Positions 17,933 through 26,703 are shown, counted from the stretch's first letter. The stretch: 64,000 bases of DNA from Massilia sp. Root335 (GCF_001425685.1 NZ_LMCY01000019.1:189-64188); one strand, 5' to 3'. Notes: generated from the sequence alone by a model not told the origin. Program-made: numbers and translations.

Positions 17933-18826
17933 ATGAACGCAACGACACCCACCGACGCCTACGTCGGCCGCTTCGCCCCATCGCCCACGGGGCCGCTGCA
18001 CGCGGGCTCGCTGGTCGCCGCGCTGGCCAGTTATCTCGACGCGCGCGCCCATCGCGGCACGTGGCTCATCCGCATCGAAGACATCGACGAAGGCCGCAGC
18101 GTGCCCGGCGCCGCCGAGGAGATCCTCGGCCTGCTGCGGCGCCTGGGCATGGAATCCGACCGCGAGGTCGTGTGGCAGAGCCGCCGCAAGCACCTGTACC
18201 AGGCCGCCTACGACCGCCTCGCCGGCCACGTCTACCCGTGCGGCTGCAACCGGCGCGAGATCGCCGATTCGCGCCTCGGCTTCGCGCCCGACGGCGCCGC
18301 CCTCTACCCGGGCACGTGCCGCCACGGCCTCGCGCCGGGACGCAGCCCGCGCAGCCTGCGCCTGCGCGTGCCGGAGGCGGGCGCGGACGTCATCACCTTC
18401 CAGGACCGCCTCGCGGGCGTCGTCAGCCAGCATCTGGCCAGCGAGTCGGGCGATTTCGTGCTGAAGCGGGCCGACGGTTACTGGGCGTACCAGCTGGCCG
18501 TCGTCGTCGACGATGCCGAGCAGGGCGTGACGGACGTCGTGCGCGGCGCCGACCTGCTCGATTCCACGCCGCGCCAGATCTTCTTGCAGCGGCTGTTGAA
18601 CGTGCCCACGCCGCGCTATCTGCACGTGCCGGTCGTGCGCAATGCCGATGGCGACAAGCTGTCCAAGCAGACGGGCGCGCTGGCCGTGCGGCCGGGCGAT
18701 GAAGGTGCCGCGGTGGCGGCGCTGCGGCAGGCGGCGGGGTTTCTCGGGCTGGATGTGGGGAACGTGGAATCGTTGGCGGCATTCTGGCGAATCGCCGTTC
18801 CGGCCTGGGCCGCATTGAATTTGTAG
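17933..18826 (+). CDS. gluQRS: Glutamyl-Q tRNA(Asp) synthetase
   Basis: A 297-residue truncated GluRS paralogue that attaches glutamate to queuosine in tRNA(Asp). The class I motifs are visible: a HIGH-like PLHAGSL (residues about 20-26) within [15 protein letters not shown], and a KMSKS-like KLSKQTG near 243. The zinc-binding region (PCGCNR ... YPGTCRHG) is present, and there is no anticodon-binding domain, as expected. Its TAG stop codon is supplied by the first bases of a GTAGGGTGGGC intergenic repeat. Confidence 0.93.
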   Translation: MNATTPTDAYVGRFAPSPTGPLHAGSLVAALASYLDARAHRGTWLIRIEDIDEGRSVPGAAEEILGLLRRLGMESDREVVWQSRRKHLYQAAYDRLAGHVYPCGCNRREIADSRLGFAPDGAALYPGTCRHGLAPGRSPRSLRLRVPEAGADVITFQDRLAGVVSQHLASESGDFVLKRADGYWAYQLAVVVDDAEQGVTDVVRGADLLDSTPRQIFLQRLLNVPTPRYLHVPVVRNADGDKLSKQTGALAVRPGDEGAAVAALRQAAGFLGLDVGNVESLAAFWRIAVPAWAALNL

Positions 18827-18955
18827 GGTGGGCATTTGAGGCCGGGGGCCTCAAATGAAACGTGCCCACGCGGCGCTAGCTGGCGCCAGCCGGTCCGTGC
18901 ACGAACACGAAACCGTCAGGTATCACCGCGTGGGCGGAGGACCGCCCACCCTACG
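18823..18955. repeat. Pair of GTAGGGTGGGC palindromic repeats
   Basis: The first copy, 18823-18870, has its normal centre replaced by a nested palindrome (TTTGAGGCC...GGCCTCAAA). The second, inverted copy is at 18929-18955 (CGTGGGCGG...CCGCCCACCCTACG). The first copy overlaps the gluQRS stop codon. The two lie between convergent genes and could act as a bidirectional terminator. Confidence 0.8.
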
Positions 18956-18972
18956 AAAACGCGGGCGGCCGG

Positions 18973-19566
18973 TCACACCGCCGGCCGCCTCCGGCTCATC
19001 CACATCAACCCGGCCAGGCCCACCGCCAGCATCGCCCACTCGGCCGTCTCCGGCACGGGCGCGGCCACCAGCCAGCCGCGGATCTCCCCGTTCGGATACG
19101 CGCTCGTGTGGATGTTGACGTAGGCTTCGTTGGCGTCGATGCCGTCGACGAGGGCCGATGCGGCGCCCTGGACCGTGCCTCCGTGCGCCTTCACGAAGGC
19201 GGGATCGTAGAACGCTTCGTCACCGAGCGCGATGGCATTGCTGTAGGTGCCTGCGGTGACGCCCAGGGGAAAGTCCTGGAACGGCACCGCCACCGGCGCC
19301 GTGCCCGTGAAGGCCGAGCTGGTGCAGCAATGGACGTGCGCCGCGGTGGTGGTGCCGTCCAGGTCGCGGAACGGCATGTCGACGAGCATTTGCTTGCCGT
19401 TCAGGTCGATCGTCACGAGGCTGGAGCCGGGCGAGGCGTTGGGCGGACTTTCCAGCGCCCCGCTGGCGACGGCCCGGTAGGTCGGGTCGTTCGGCGCGGC
19501 GCCGGCGGGCAGGGCGATGGCGGCCGATGCCGCCGCCAGTGCGAGGACGGACAGAACACGTTTCAT
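18973..19566 (-). CDS. CHRD-domain PEP-CTERM exported protein
   Basis: A 197-residue secreted protein. A signal peptide (about 1-23) is followed by a CHRD domain (about 30-165). Its hallmarks are HVHCC at the first conserved His pair and AYVNIHTSAYPNGEIRGWL at the end. A PEP-CTERM sorting tail closes it (VPETAEWAML, a hydrophobic helix, then SRRR). PEP-CTERM proteins are processed by exosortase and are linked to exopolysaccharide-producing bacteria. The sorting machinery is not in this window. Confidence 0.9.
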   Translation of the reverse strand: MKRVLSVLALAAASAAIALPAGAAPNDPTYRAVASGALESPPNASPGSSLVTIDLNGKQMLVDMPFRDLDGTTTAAHVHCCTSSAFTGTAPVAVPFQDFPLGVTAGTYSNAIALGDEAFYDPAFVKAHGGTVQGAASALVDGIDANEAYVNIHTSAYPNGEIRGWLVAAPVPETAEWAMLAVGLAGLMWMSRRRPAV

Positions 19567-19738
19567 GGATTACCTCCTGTTGAACAAGGGTCCTGCGGCG
19601 CACCCCGTCCTGGGGTGCTGTCCAAAACCTAGCACCGCTGGCTTGCGTCTTCGCACACGGTACGGCTGAGATAGTGCTTTCGAGCGACTGAAAATCGGAA
19701 ACCTTGGCACAATCGCAAAAAAACAACCCGACACGACC

Positions 19739-20710
19739 ATGCGACTCCCCAAGCGACTCCTCTGTTCCGCCTTGCTGCTGGCCGCCGCCGGCGCGTCCCA
19801 GGCGCAGGACGCCTCCTTGCTGGCCGGCGCGATGCGTGTCGACAAGGACCACGGCGACGCCTCGTTCGCCGTCAACGTCGGCTACACCCAGCGCCTGACG
19901 CCATACTTTGCGCTGAGCGCCGACTACCTGAACGAAGGCCATCCCAGGCTGCACCACCGCGACGGCCTCGGCGCCCAGGCGTGGCTGCACACCCGCGTGC
20001 CGCAGCGCGGCTGGTCGTTCGGCGCCGGCTTCGGCCCCTACTATTATTTCGACACGACGACGGGCAACGGCTCGCTGAGCGATTACCGCAACGAGCACGG
20101 CTGGGGTGAGCTGATGAGCGTGGATGCGATCTACCACCTGCATTCGCATGCGTACGTGGAGGCGCGGCTGTCGCATACCCACGGCATCCCCGACCGCGAC
20201 ACCACCCAGCTGATGGTCGGCATGGGCTACGAGCTGGGCACCGTGCCGAACTGGGAGCGCAAGGAAAACGCCGACAAGGGCGACGAGACGATCATGCTGC
20301 TGGGCGGCCGCTCCATCGTGAACAGCTTTAAATCGGAAAAGGCGACGGCGGCCGCCGTCGAGTACCGCCGCACGGTCAACCCGAACGTCGAATGGAGCGT
20401 CATCCTGATGGACGAGGGCAAGGTGGGCGTGGCCGAGCGCATCGGGGTCTCGAGCCAGATCTGGCTGCTGCGCCCGTTCACGGAACGCACCGTGCTGGAG
20501 ATGGGCTTCGGCGCCTACGGCGTGCGCGACCAGCTCGACCGCACCGACGCCGAAGCCGAGCGCGTCACGCGCCTGACCGGGCTGGCGTCGATCGGCATGC
20601 GCTACCGCATCAGCGACACCTGGCGCGCGCAACTGACGTGGAACCGGGTGATCACCGACTACCACCGCGACTCGGACGTGTTCCTGCTCGGCGCCGGCGT
20701 CGTGTTCTGA
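19739..20710 (+). CDS. Outer-membrane beta-barrel protein of unknown function
   Basis: A 323-residue protein with a signal peptide (MRLPKRLLCSALLLAAAGASQA) and alternating amphipathic strands ending in a terminal aromatic (GAGVVF), typical of an outer-membrane barrel. Segments such as YTQRLTPYFALSADYLNEGHP and the central GWSFGAGFGPYYYFDT are porin-like. I do not recognise a specific family; remote resemblance to PagL/lipid A deacylase-type barrels is possible, but no catalytic motif can be assigned. The gene is monocistronic, divergent from the CHRD gene. Confidence 0.65.
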   Translation: MRLPKRLLCSALLLAAAGASQAQDASLLAGAMRVDKDHGDASFAVNVGYTQRLTPYFALSADYLNEGHPRLHHRDGLGAQAWLHTRVPQRGWSFGAGFGPYYYFDTTTGNGSLSDYRNEHGWGELMSVDAIYHLHSHAYVEARLSHTHGIPDRDTTQLMVGMGYELGTVPNWERKENADKGDETIMLLGGRSIVNSFKSEKATAAAVEYRRTVNPNVEWSVILMDEGKVGVAERIGVSSQIWLLRPFTERTVLEMGFGAYGVRDQLDRTDAEAERVTRLTGLASIGMRYRISDTWRAQLTWNRVITDYHRDSDVFLLGAGVVF

Positions 20711-20720
20711 GCGGCGCGCG

Positions 20721-21437
20721 CTACAGCTTGACGATCTGCCGGTCGATCGCCTTGCGCGCGCGTTCGCTGCGTTCGCTGTAACGGTCGATCAGGTAATCCG
20801 TGCGGCCGCGCGTGAGCAGCGTGAACTTGAATAATTCTTCCATCACGTCGACGACGCGGTCGTAGTACGCGGACGGGCGCATGCGGCCGGCGTCGTCGAA
20901 TTCCTTGTACGCCATCGGCACCGACGACTGGTTCGGGATCGTGAACATGCGCATCCAGCGCCCCAGCAGGCGCAGCGTGTTGACCACGTTGAACGACTGC
21001 GAGCCGCCGCAGACCTGCATCACCGCGAGCGTGCGGCCCTGGCTGGGGCGCACGCCGCCCTGGTCCAGCGGGATCCAGTCGATCTGGTTCTTCATGACGG
21101 CCGTGACCGCGCCGTGGCGCTCCGGACTGCACCACACCTGGCCCTCGGACCACAGGGACAGCGCGCGCAGCTCGACCACTTTCGGATGCGTCTCGGGCAC
21201 GCTGCCGGCCATCGGCAGTTCGGCCGGATCGAAGATCTTCACCTCGGCGCCGAAGTGTTCGAGGATGCGCGCCGCCTCGAAGGTCAGGAAGCGGCTGAAC
21301 GAGCGTTCGCGCAGCGAGCCGTACAGCATCAGGATGCGCGGCGGATGATCGAGGTCGCCGACCGGTTCCAGCTTGGCGGCGGTCGGTAGGTCGAGGCGTT
21401 CGGGATCGATGTTGGGCAGGTCGGGGAGCTTGTTCAT
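20721..21437 (-). CDS. arsH: ArsH, NADPH-dependent organoarsenical oxidase
   Basis: A 238-residue FMN flavoprotein that oxidises trivalent methylated and aromatic arsenicals to less toxic pentavalent forms. The FMN-binding motif [15 protein letters not shown] (residues about 40-54) and the following blocks ([54 protein letters not shown]) are diagnostic of ArsH. It is the last gene of arsR-arsC-arsB-arsH and starts 19 bases beyond the arsB stop. Confidence 0.95.
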   Translation of the reverse strand: MNKLPDLPNIDPERLDLPTAAKLEPVGDLDHPPRILMLYGSLRERSFSRFLTFEAARILEHFGAEVKIFDPAELPMAGSVPETHPKVVELRALSLWSEGQVWCSPERHGAVTAVMKNQIDWIPLDQGGVRPSQGRTLAVMQVCGGSQSFNVVNTLRLLGRWMRMFTIPNQSSVPMAYKEFDDAGRMRPSAYYDRVVDVMEELFKFTLLTRGRTDYLIDRYSERSERARKAIDRQIVKL

Positions 21438-21456
21438 GGTCGTCTCGTTGAATGCG

Positions 21457-22737
21457 TCAGGCCAGCCGCAGCGCCAGCGCGGCCAGGGTCAGGAACAGGA
21501 TCGGCAGGGTCAGCACGACGCCGGTGCGGAAGTACTGGCCCCAGGAGATGCGGATGCCCTTGTCCGCCAGCACGTGCAGCCACAGAAGGGTAGCGAGGCT
21601 GCCGATCGGCGTGATCTTGGGACCGAGGTCGCAGCCGATCACGTTGGCGTACACCATCGCCTCGTGCACGGCGCCGCTGGCCGGGACGGCGTCGATCGCG
21701 AGCGCGCCGACCAGCACCGTCGGCATGTTGTTCATGACCGACGACAGCAGCGCGGTCGTGAACCCCGTGCCCAGCGCCGCGCCCCAGGTGCCGTGCGCCG
21801 CGCTGCGCGCCAGCAGCGCCGTCAGGTAGTCGGTGAGGCCGGCGTTGCGCAAGCCGTAGACCACGAGGTACATCCCGAGCGAGAACACGACGACCTGCCA
21901 CGGCGCGCCCTTCAGCACGGCGCGCGTGGAAATGACGTGGCCGCGCGCCGCGACGGCCAGCAGCACGACGGCGCCCATCGCGGCGACCGCGCTGATCGGC
22001 ACGCCCGCGCGTTCGAGCCAGAAGAAACCGGCCAGCAGCAGCGCCAGCACGTACCAGCCGGCGATGAACGTCGCGCGGTCGCGGATGGCGTCCCGCGGGC
22101 GTTTGAGCTGGGCGAGATCGTAGGTCGCCGGCAGGTCGCGGCCGTAGAACGCGACGAGCGCGGCGAGCGTCGCCGCCACCGCGACGAGGTCCACCGGCAC
22201 CATCACGGCCGCATAGCGCGCGAAGCCGATGCCGAAATAATCGGCGGACACGATGTTGACGAGGTTCGACACCACCAGCGGCAGGCTGGACGTGTCGGCG
22301 ATGAAGCCGGCCGCCATCACGCAGGCGAGCGTGGCGCGCGGCGGGAAGCGCAGCGCGGCCAGCATCGCGATCACGATCGGCGTCAGGATCAGGGCCGCGC
22401 CGTCGTTCGCGAACAGCGCCGCGACGGCCGCGCCGAGCAGCACCAGCAGCACGAACAGGCGCCGGCCGTTGCCGCCGCCCCAGCGCGCGACGTGCAGCGC
22501 GGCCCACTCGAAGAAGCCGGCGCGGTCGAGCAGCAGGCTGATGACGATGATGGCGACGAACGCGCCGGTGGCGTTCCAGACGATGTGCCAGACGACGGGA
22601 ATGTCGGTGGCATGGATCACGCCCGCGAGCAGGGCGACGGCGGCGCCGGCCGCGGCGCTCCAGCCGATGCCGAGGCCGCGCGGCTGCCAGATCACGAGGA
22701 CCAGCGTGCCGAGGAAGATGAGGAGGGCCGCCAGCAT
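21457..22737 (-). CDS. arsB: ArsB-type arsenite efflux transporter
   Basis: A 426-residue integral membrane protein of the ArsB/NhaD family, exporting arsenite (and antimonite) driven by proton motive force. Ten to twelve hydrophobic segments and family motifs such as [41 protein letters not shown] and NNMPTVLVG are present. The ATG at 22737 shares one base with the arsC stop (TGATG), so the two are translationally coupled. The frame remains open upstream inside arsC, which is a shadow. Confidence 0.94.
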   Translation of the reverse strand: MLAALLIFLGTLVLVIWQPRGLGIGWSAAAGAAVALLAGVIHATDIPVVWHIVWNATGAFVAIIVISLLLDRAGFFEWAALHVARWGGGNGRRLFVLLVLLGAAVAALFANDGAALILTPIVIAMLAALRFPPRATLACVMAAGFIADTSSLPLVVSNLVNIVSADYFGIGFARYAAVMVPVDLVAVAATLAALVAFYGRDLPATYDLAQLKRPRDAIRDRATFIAGWYVLALLLAGFFWLERAGVPISAVAAMGAVVLLAVAARGHVISTRAVLKGAPWQVVVFSLGMYLVVYGLRNAGLTDYLTALLARSAAHGTWGAALGTGFTTALLSSVMNNMPTVLVGALAIDAVPASGAVHEAMVYANVIGCDLGPKITPIGSLATLLWLHVLADKGIRISWGQYFRTGVVLTLPILFLTLAALALRLA

Positions 22738-23216
22738 CACGCGTCGATGCCGCCGATGCGGTCGAGCGCCGCCTTGAACGCGGCGCGGTCCGCTGCGAGG
22801 CGGTCGAGCGGCAGCGCCAGGAAGGCGTCGATGCGCGCGCGCAGGATCGCGTAGGCCCGCTCGAACGCGGCGTCGATTTCTTGTTCGGTGCCGGTCACGT
22901 GGCTCGGATCGTCGACGCCCCAGTGCGTGCGCAGCACGGGGCCGAGGTAGGCCGGGCACGTCTCGCCGGCGGCGCTGGCGCATACGGTGACGACGACGTC
23001 GGGCGTGACGGGCAGGCCATCCCAGGACTTGCTGAAATAGCCACCGGTCGGCACGCCCTTGGCGGCCAGCAGCGCGAGCGCACGTTCGTTCAGCTTGCCG
23101 GTGGGCTGGCTGCCGGCGCTGATGGCATGCCAGCCGGCGGGCGCCAGGTGGTTGAAGACGGCTTCGCTGATCAGGGAGCGGCAGGAGTTGCCGGTGCAGA
23201 GAAAGAGTACGTTCAT
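22737..23216 (-). CDS. arsC: Thioredoxin-coupled arsenate reductase
   Basis: A 160-residue enzyme of the low-molecular-weight phosphatase type that reduces arsenate to arsenite. The P-loop CTGNSCR (C7-R13) begins the protein. Further Cys residues at 79 and 87 ([10 protein letters not shown]) provide the disulphide cascade reduced by thioredoxin. The Asp motif WGVDDPS is present. The ATG at 23216 gives the canonical [10 protein letters not shown] start, although the frame is open to 23249. It lies 20 bases after arsR. Confidence 0.93.
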   Translation of the reverse strand: MNVLFLCTGNSCRSLISEAVFNHLAPAGWHAISAGSQPTGKLNERALALLAAKGVPTGGYFSKSWDGLPVTPDVVVTVCASAAGETCPAYLGPVLRTHWGVDDPSHVTGTEQEIDAAFERAYAILRARIDAFLALPLDRLAADRAAFKAALDRIGGIDA

Positions 23217-23236
23217 GAGTGGGGTGAAAGAATGGT

Positions 23237-23548
23237 TCAGGCGCCGCACGCGGAGCCGCAGGGTTGGCCGCCGCAGCAGTTCTCGGTGAGGAAACCGACC
23301 AGGTCGTTCATCGTGTCGAAACGCGCGGCGTAGATGACGAAGCGGCCTTCCTGGCGCGGCACGACGAGGTTCGCGTGCGTCAGCTCCTTGAGGTGGAACG
23401 ACAGCGAGGAGGCGGGCAGGCCGAGCGCTTCCGCGATCCTGCTTGCGGCGAGTCCGTCCGGGCCGGCCTGCACGAGCAGGCGGTAGGTGGCCAGCCGAGA
23501 TTCCTGGGCGAGCGCAGCGAGCGCCGTGATGGCATCTTTGTTTTCCAT
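23237..23548 (-). CDS. arsR: ArsR arsenic-sensing repressor
   Basis: A 103-residue winged-helix repressor. The [28 protein letters not shown] spans residues 32-56. The metalloid site differs from the E. coli helix-3 type: Cys residues cluster at the C-terminus (C91, C92, C97, C101 in [14 protein letters not shown]), as in the Acidithiobacillus-type ArsR. The ATG at 23548 is chosen over an upstream one at 23626, which would place translation across the promoter. It heads arsR-arsC-arsB-arsH. Confidence 0.93.
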   Translation of the reverse strand: MENKDAITALAALAQESRLATYRLLVQAGPDGLAASRIAEALGLPASSLSFHLKELTHANLVVPRQEGRFVIYAARFDTMNDLVGFLTENCCGGQPCGSACGA

Positions 23549-23584
23549 ATTTCCAGTATAGTCGAAATGTTGGTGCGCAAACAA
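23549..23584 (-). promoter_or_regulatory. ars promoter/operator
   Basis: On the minus strand a -10 TATACT (23555-23560) and a weak -35 TTGTTT (23579-23584, 18-base spacer) overlap a short dyad, ATTTC...GAAAT (23549-23568), a plausible ArsR site. The predicted transcript would start at or next to the arsR ATG, suggesting a leaderless mRNA. The transposon-like element begins nine bases upstream of the -35. Confidence 0.5.
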
Positions 23585-23938
23585 GCGTGTTCTGTCGGGT
23601 GACACGAAAAGTGAAAAATGTGCCAAGTTAGTGAAAAACTGCTGACGAAGTTAGTGAAAAATCGGCTTGGTGAGAGGTTTTGTTGCGACAAGTGCAATGC
23701 CTGCGTACACTCGACGAAAGGCCGCTTCCGGCCGAGGCTGTGTAAAAACGTGGAATCGGCATGTTTTCAGGGGTCTCGTTACCATTCCCGACCTCGAGAA
23801 GACGCCGTAGCGCGCGTTTTCAGAGTCGGGTCTTCGCGGCGCACCTTTCAGTTTGCGTTTTTGCTCAGCCTGGGCCAGAAGCAGACGGATAGAGGCGGCG
23901 CTGCAGGTTAGTTCTCACAGATAGCTAAAGGAAATTAA

Positions 23939-24211
23939 TTGAGTGTCCGTCATTTTTACGCTCGACTTATCGAATCGTCCTCAACAAGTGCCCGCTATCG
24001 GTTCACCACTGACTCGATTGCTAAATCCCAGTGGGGGACTGTTGAATTTGATCTTCAATCTTTCGAGCACAGAATTTTAGAATCTGTTCCGAACCCCGAG
24101 CTGCTGAATTGGGAGGAAGAGACCGCCTGTATTTGTCTTAGTAAGAAACTTGCAAGACACTTTGCTGATGGCGCAAAAGCTCCGGCAGAGCAGCTGGAGT
24201 GGGTCTCGTAG
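23939..24211 (+). CDS. Uncharacterised 90-residue cargo protein
   Basis: A 90-residue protein starting at TTG with a good AAAGGA ribosome binding site six bases upstream. No signal peptide or membrane segment. The sequence (MSVRHFYARLIESSSTSARYRF ... LNWEEETACICLSKKLARHFADG) is not one I recognise. Codon use is AT-richer than in the neighbouring chromosome, consistent with recent acquisition inside the element. It is followed by a repeat related to one after the next gene. Confidence 0.5.
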   Translation: MSVRHFYARLIESSSTSARYRFTTDSIAKSQWGTVEFDLQSFEHRILESVPNPELLNWEEETACICLSKKLARHFADGAKAPAEQLEWVS

Positions 24212-24234
24212 GTTCTGCATCTCAACATTGCGAC

Positions 24235-24280
24235 AGTCCGCTTCGGGTCGATTCCTGCCGGTCAGTGATGGACTGATTTC
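24235..24280. repeat. Post-gene repeat, copy A
   Basis: AGTCCGCTTCGGGTCGATTC and the following 25 bases closely match copy B at 24818-24868. Each copy directly follows one of the cargo genes inside the element. Further on, AAGCAGACA (24288-24296) can pair with the GTCCGCTT start. Confidence 0.55.
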
Positions 24281-24314
24281 GGCCACAAGCAGACATTAGC
24301 CATTTCCACTATCA

Positions 24315-24806
24315 ATGAAAGCTCCTCTACTGACCACTATGTCGAATTTCGTAAGCGAAATCAGTTCCTGTAAATGGCTTTTTCTAAACAGCATCGGCGA
24401 ACCTGAAGAAAATTCGTTGCGTCTCGAAATATTGGAAGCGGCAACGCTGCATGATCCTGAGGCCGAAGCACGTCCACTCAAGGAATCCCTAGAGCGCGGT
24501 CTGCCTTTGGGGAGCCCGATTAGGCACGTTGCCGGCTGCAGGATTTTCACTGTGGAGTGGCCGGATTATGTAGCCTATTCGATACGAAACGAAAGCTACG
24601 TGACTACAGATGAGTATGAGGTTTTTGAGGGAAGAAATTTCGTTAAGTACACGAAATCGCGTTACTTGGATTTCGTCGAGCAAGCAACGTTTGCGAGTGA
24701 CAGCTATCCCGGCCCAATGACCCATTGGGGCGTGTTTTGTCTCAATCACATCGTTGATGTTGTTTCCTGCAGCGAGCCTACTTGGCAAATGTCTTTCACC
24801 AAGTAA
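24315..24806 (+). CDS. Uncharacterised 163-residue cargo protein
   Basis: A 163-residue cytoplasmic protein without signal or membrane segments. The central block FTVEWPDYVAYSIRNESYV, then EVFEGRNFVKYTKSRYLDFV and a C-terminal HWGVFCLNHIVDVVS, look like a conserved compact domain. I recall similar proteins as widespread orphan hypotheticals but cannot name a function. An immunity-type or defence role is possible only by context. The ATG at 24315 has a weak ribosome binding site; an ATG at 24339 is an alternative. Base composition is AT-rich relative to the chromosome. Confidence 0.55.
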   Translation: MKAPLLTTMSNFVSEISSCKWLFLNSIGEPEENSLRLEILEAATLHDPEAEARPLKESLERGLPLGSPIRHVAGCRIFTVEWPDYVAYSIRNESYVTTDEYEVFEGRNFVKYTKSRYLDFVEQATFASDSYPGPMTHWGVFCLNHIVDVVSCSEPTWQMSFTK

Positions 24807-24817
24807 GCGGCTCGAAG

Positions 24818-24868
24818 AGTCCGCTTTGGGTCGGTTCCGGCCGGTCGTGACCGTTCGTGACTTTTTCG
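24818..24868. repeat. Post-gene repeat, copy B
   Basis: AGTCCGCTTTGGGTCGGTTC and the following bases match copy A (24235) with roughly three quarters identity. It lies 12 bases after the stop of the 163-residue gene. Confidence 0.55.
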
Positions 24869-24952
24869 CTTCAGCAACCTGCTATGCTGAGCTGAACGGC
24901 CGAGTTCGGTCACAACCGGCCTTTGGCCTGAGCGATCTATGACTGGGAAAAT

Positions 24953-25267
24953 ATGAAGAGACTAGCTTTAATAGGTGGATCCCTACTGTTTCTCTCCGGC
25001 TGCTATACCGTCAACAACGAGCGATTTTCAAACGATGTGCGCGCCCTCGTACAACCTCGCATGGAGATGTCGTTAGCGATCGGAAAACTTGAAAGCAATG
25101 GCTTCGCATGTGATCCACACAGCTCAGCTCCGGCCATCACATGCGTAAAAACACGGCAAAACTTGTTGCCGTACACATGCATTGAACGAGTAAATCTGAC
25201 GCCATCACAAGCGCCGATGACGCTGGATCGCGTTGATACGCCGCCGATTGCGTGTGCGGGTTTTTGA
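24953..25267 (+). CDS. Small lipoprotein, cargo gene
   Basis: A 104-residue predicted lipoprotein: signal MKRLALIGGSLLFLSGC with a lipobox (LSGC, Cys17). The mature part has four more Cys residues (CDPHSS, TCVKT, TCIER, ACAGF), which could form disulphides in the periplasm. No family is recognised. It is the last gene of the transposon-like element. The 229 bases up to the next gene hold the element's right end, with further GAAAATTT/CTGAAAAAT sequences. Confidence 0.65.
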   Translation: MKRLALIGGSLLFLSGCYTVNNERFSNDVRALVQPRMEMSLAIGKLESNGFACDPHSSAPAITCVKTRQNLLPYTCIERVNLTPSQAPMTLDRVDTPPIACAGF

Positions 25268-25496
25268 AGTCAAAACCGTTTGACGACAACGGCTACGTCC
25301 GGTCGTTGGAAGCCTGTCGATACGTCCCGCCAGGCCATCGGAATTTTTCAGTATTTAACGCGCATCAGCCGGAAATTTTCAATTTGTTCGTCACCTCGCT
25401 ATGCCCGAGATGACAGAGATAGTGAAAAAGGCCTTTGCAATTAGTACCCGACTTTTCACTTACTGCGTCATCCGACAGTTCTGGTTCGAAGGACTG

Positions 25497-25997
25497 TCAG
25501 GCGAGCTTGCGTTCCCAGTAACCCACGTCGACCCATCTCCCGAACTTCTTGCCGACTTCCGAGAAGTGCGCGACCTTGCGAAAGCCGAGCGCCTCGTGCA
25601 GCCCGGCGCTGGCATCGTTGGGCAGCGCGATGCCGCCGATGACGACGTGCAGGTCGCGTGTGCGCAAGGCATCGAGCAGGGCGCCGTACAGCATGCGCCC
25701 GAAACCGCGCCCGGCCCAGGCGCCGTCGAGATAGACCGTGCTCTCGACGGCGTGCCGGTACGCGGGCCGCACGCGCCATTTGGTGGCATAGGCATAGCCG
25801 GCCAGCGCGCCGTCGACTTCCAGCACGAGCCACGGCAGGCCGGCGGCGCCGACATCGGCGATGCGCTGCGCCATGTCCGGTTCGGCGACCGGCTCTTCCT
25901 CGAAGCTGATGGTCGTCGTCGTGACGTAGTGGTTGTAGATGGCGCAGATGCGTGCGGCATCAAGGGGCGTGGCGGGGCGGATGTGGGTGGTCGGCAT
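25497..25997 (-). CDS. GNAT acetyltransferase, probable ArsN1
   Basis: A 166-residue N-acetyltransferase of the phosphinothricin acetyltransferase/ArsN1 group, which acetylates the free amine of glutamate-analogue antibiotics (phosphinothricin, arsinothricin). Diagnostic segments: IYNHYVTTTTISFEEEP near 20-36, WRVRPAYRHAVESTVYL and the acetyl-CoA loop AGRGFGRML. The ATG at 25997 is preferred over one at 26120. Without the transposon-like element it would lie directly upstream of arsR in the same direction, which supports arsinothricin as substrate. Sequence alone cannot exclude phosphinothricin or another amine. Confidence 0.8.
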   Translation of the reverse strand: MPTTHIRPATPLDAARICAIYNHYVTTTTISFEEEPVAEPDMAQRIADVGAAGLPWLVLEVDGALAGYAYATKWRVRPAYRHAVESTVYLDGAWAGRGFGRMLYGALLDALRTRDLHVVIGGIALPNDASAGLHEALGFRKVAHFSEVGKKFGRWVDVGYWERKLA

Positions 25998-26253
25998 GGG
26001 AGTCGGCGAAGAGGTGGCGTCGACGATGGTGGGGCGAAGTTGGGCGACTGTCAAGATCGCGGTGTGTCTTGATTCCGGCCAGGCCAGGCCTGTTCCAGCG
26101 TTGCCTCCACTGCGCGACATCGTTCAAATGCACCTCGACCTCATCTGCCGTTCCAAGCGCTTCATCGCCCAACCCCTGCCATATGGTCAATTCACCTTTG
26201 ACGGCAAAAATTGGGCGACTGCTTGGCACTGTGTTGCCACCTCGCCCACGGTC

Positions 26254-26703
26254 TCAGTAAGACAGCTGGATGTGTCGCAGGTGCCAGCTACCGTTGTCGC
26301 TGGTCCAAACCATCGTGAACGGCGCCCGCAGCTCATTGGACGGCTTGTCCTTCGGGCCTACCGAGCCAAGACGTACGCCCGTTACGACCGCAGTGCTTCC
26401 GAAGCGTTGCACGTTCACGTCTTCGGCGCGTAGCTTGATGACCGCATCCGAATTGAACAGCGCCTCGAACGCCGCGGGCTTCAGGACGTGAACCGAAGGT
26501 GCCGACGGGTCGATCTCGGTGAATCCGGCCGCAGGGATGTAGCGCAGGACGCCAGCCAGGTCCCGCGCAGTCATGCGCGCATATAAGTCGACGGTGGCGG
26601 AAGCAACATCGAGATGAGTGGCCGCCCTGCCCGCCGTCGAGGCCGCCAGTGCCGCCGCGGTCAGCACGACGCCGGCGGCGCGCCGCGCGATGGTTGCGCT
26701 CAT
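26254..26703 (-). CDS. Secreted SnoaL/NTF2-like protein
   Basis: A 149-residue protein with a signal peptide (residues about 1-28, ending TAGRAA). It has an NTF2-like fold pattern: ATVDLYARMTARDLAGVLRYIPAAGFTEIDP, then AFEALF and PFTMVWTSDNGSWHLRHIQLSY. Its start overlaps the stop of the GlcG/HbpS gene (ATGA), so it is the last gene of a three-gene operon. The 256 bases to the ArsN1 gene contain no gene I can support. Function unknown. Confidence 0.7.
   Translation of the reverse strand: MSATIARRAAGVVLTAAALAASTAGRAATHLDVASATVDLYARMTARDLAGVLRYIPAAGFTEIDPSAPSVHVLKPAAFEALFNSDAVIKLRAEDVNVQRFGSTAVVTGVRLGSVGPKDKPSNELRAPFTMVWTSDNGSWHLRHIQLSY

Larger units (their letters stand above)
23593..25477. 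mobile_element. Transposase-less element with TGTCGG...CCGACA ends
   Basis: A 1.9-kb AT-richer segment flanked by imperfect inverted repeats: 23593-23620 matches the reverse complement of 25450-25477 at 21 of 28 positions, sharing TGTCGG, TGAC and AAGTGAAAA. GTTC flanks both ends (23589-23592 and 25478-25481), consistent with a target duplication. The left end carries three direct AGTGAAAAA sites (23610, 23630, 23653) resembling TnsB/Mu-type transposase binding repeats. No transposase is encoded; the cargo is three small genes. The gene-free 23621-23938 shows a GGCTGTGTAAAAACG tract that might be an IS remnant. The element splits the arsenic cluster. Confidence 0.6.

Noticed and set aside
23618..23911. 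97-residue open frame at the left end of the element
   Set aside because: It crosses the AGTGAAAAA end repeats and the possible IS remnant, has no ribosome binding site and no recognisable domain.
24222..24303. Integron attC site
   Set aside because: Repeats follow genes, but the core RYYYAAC/GTTRRRY pair and typical folding arms are not evident, and no integrase is present.
25960..26229. 89-residue minus-strand frame between ArsN1 and the NTF2-like gene
   Set aside because: The first half (FAVKGELTIWQGLGDEALG) looks protein-like but is not recognised, and the frame runs into the acetyltransferase gene. Too weak to annotate.
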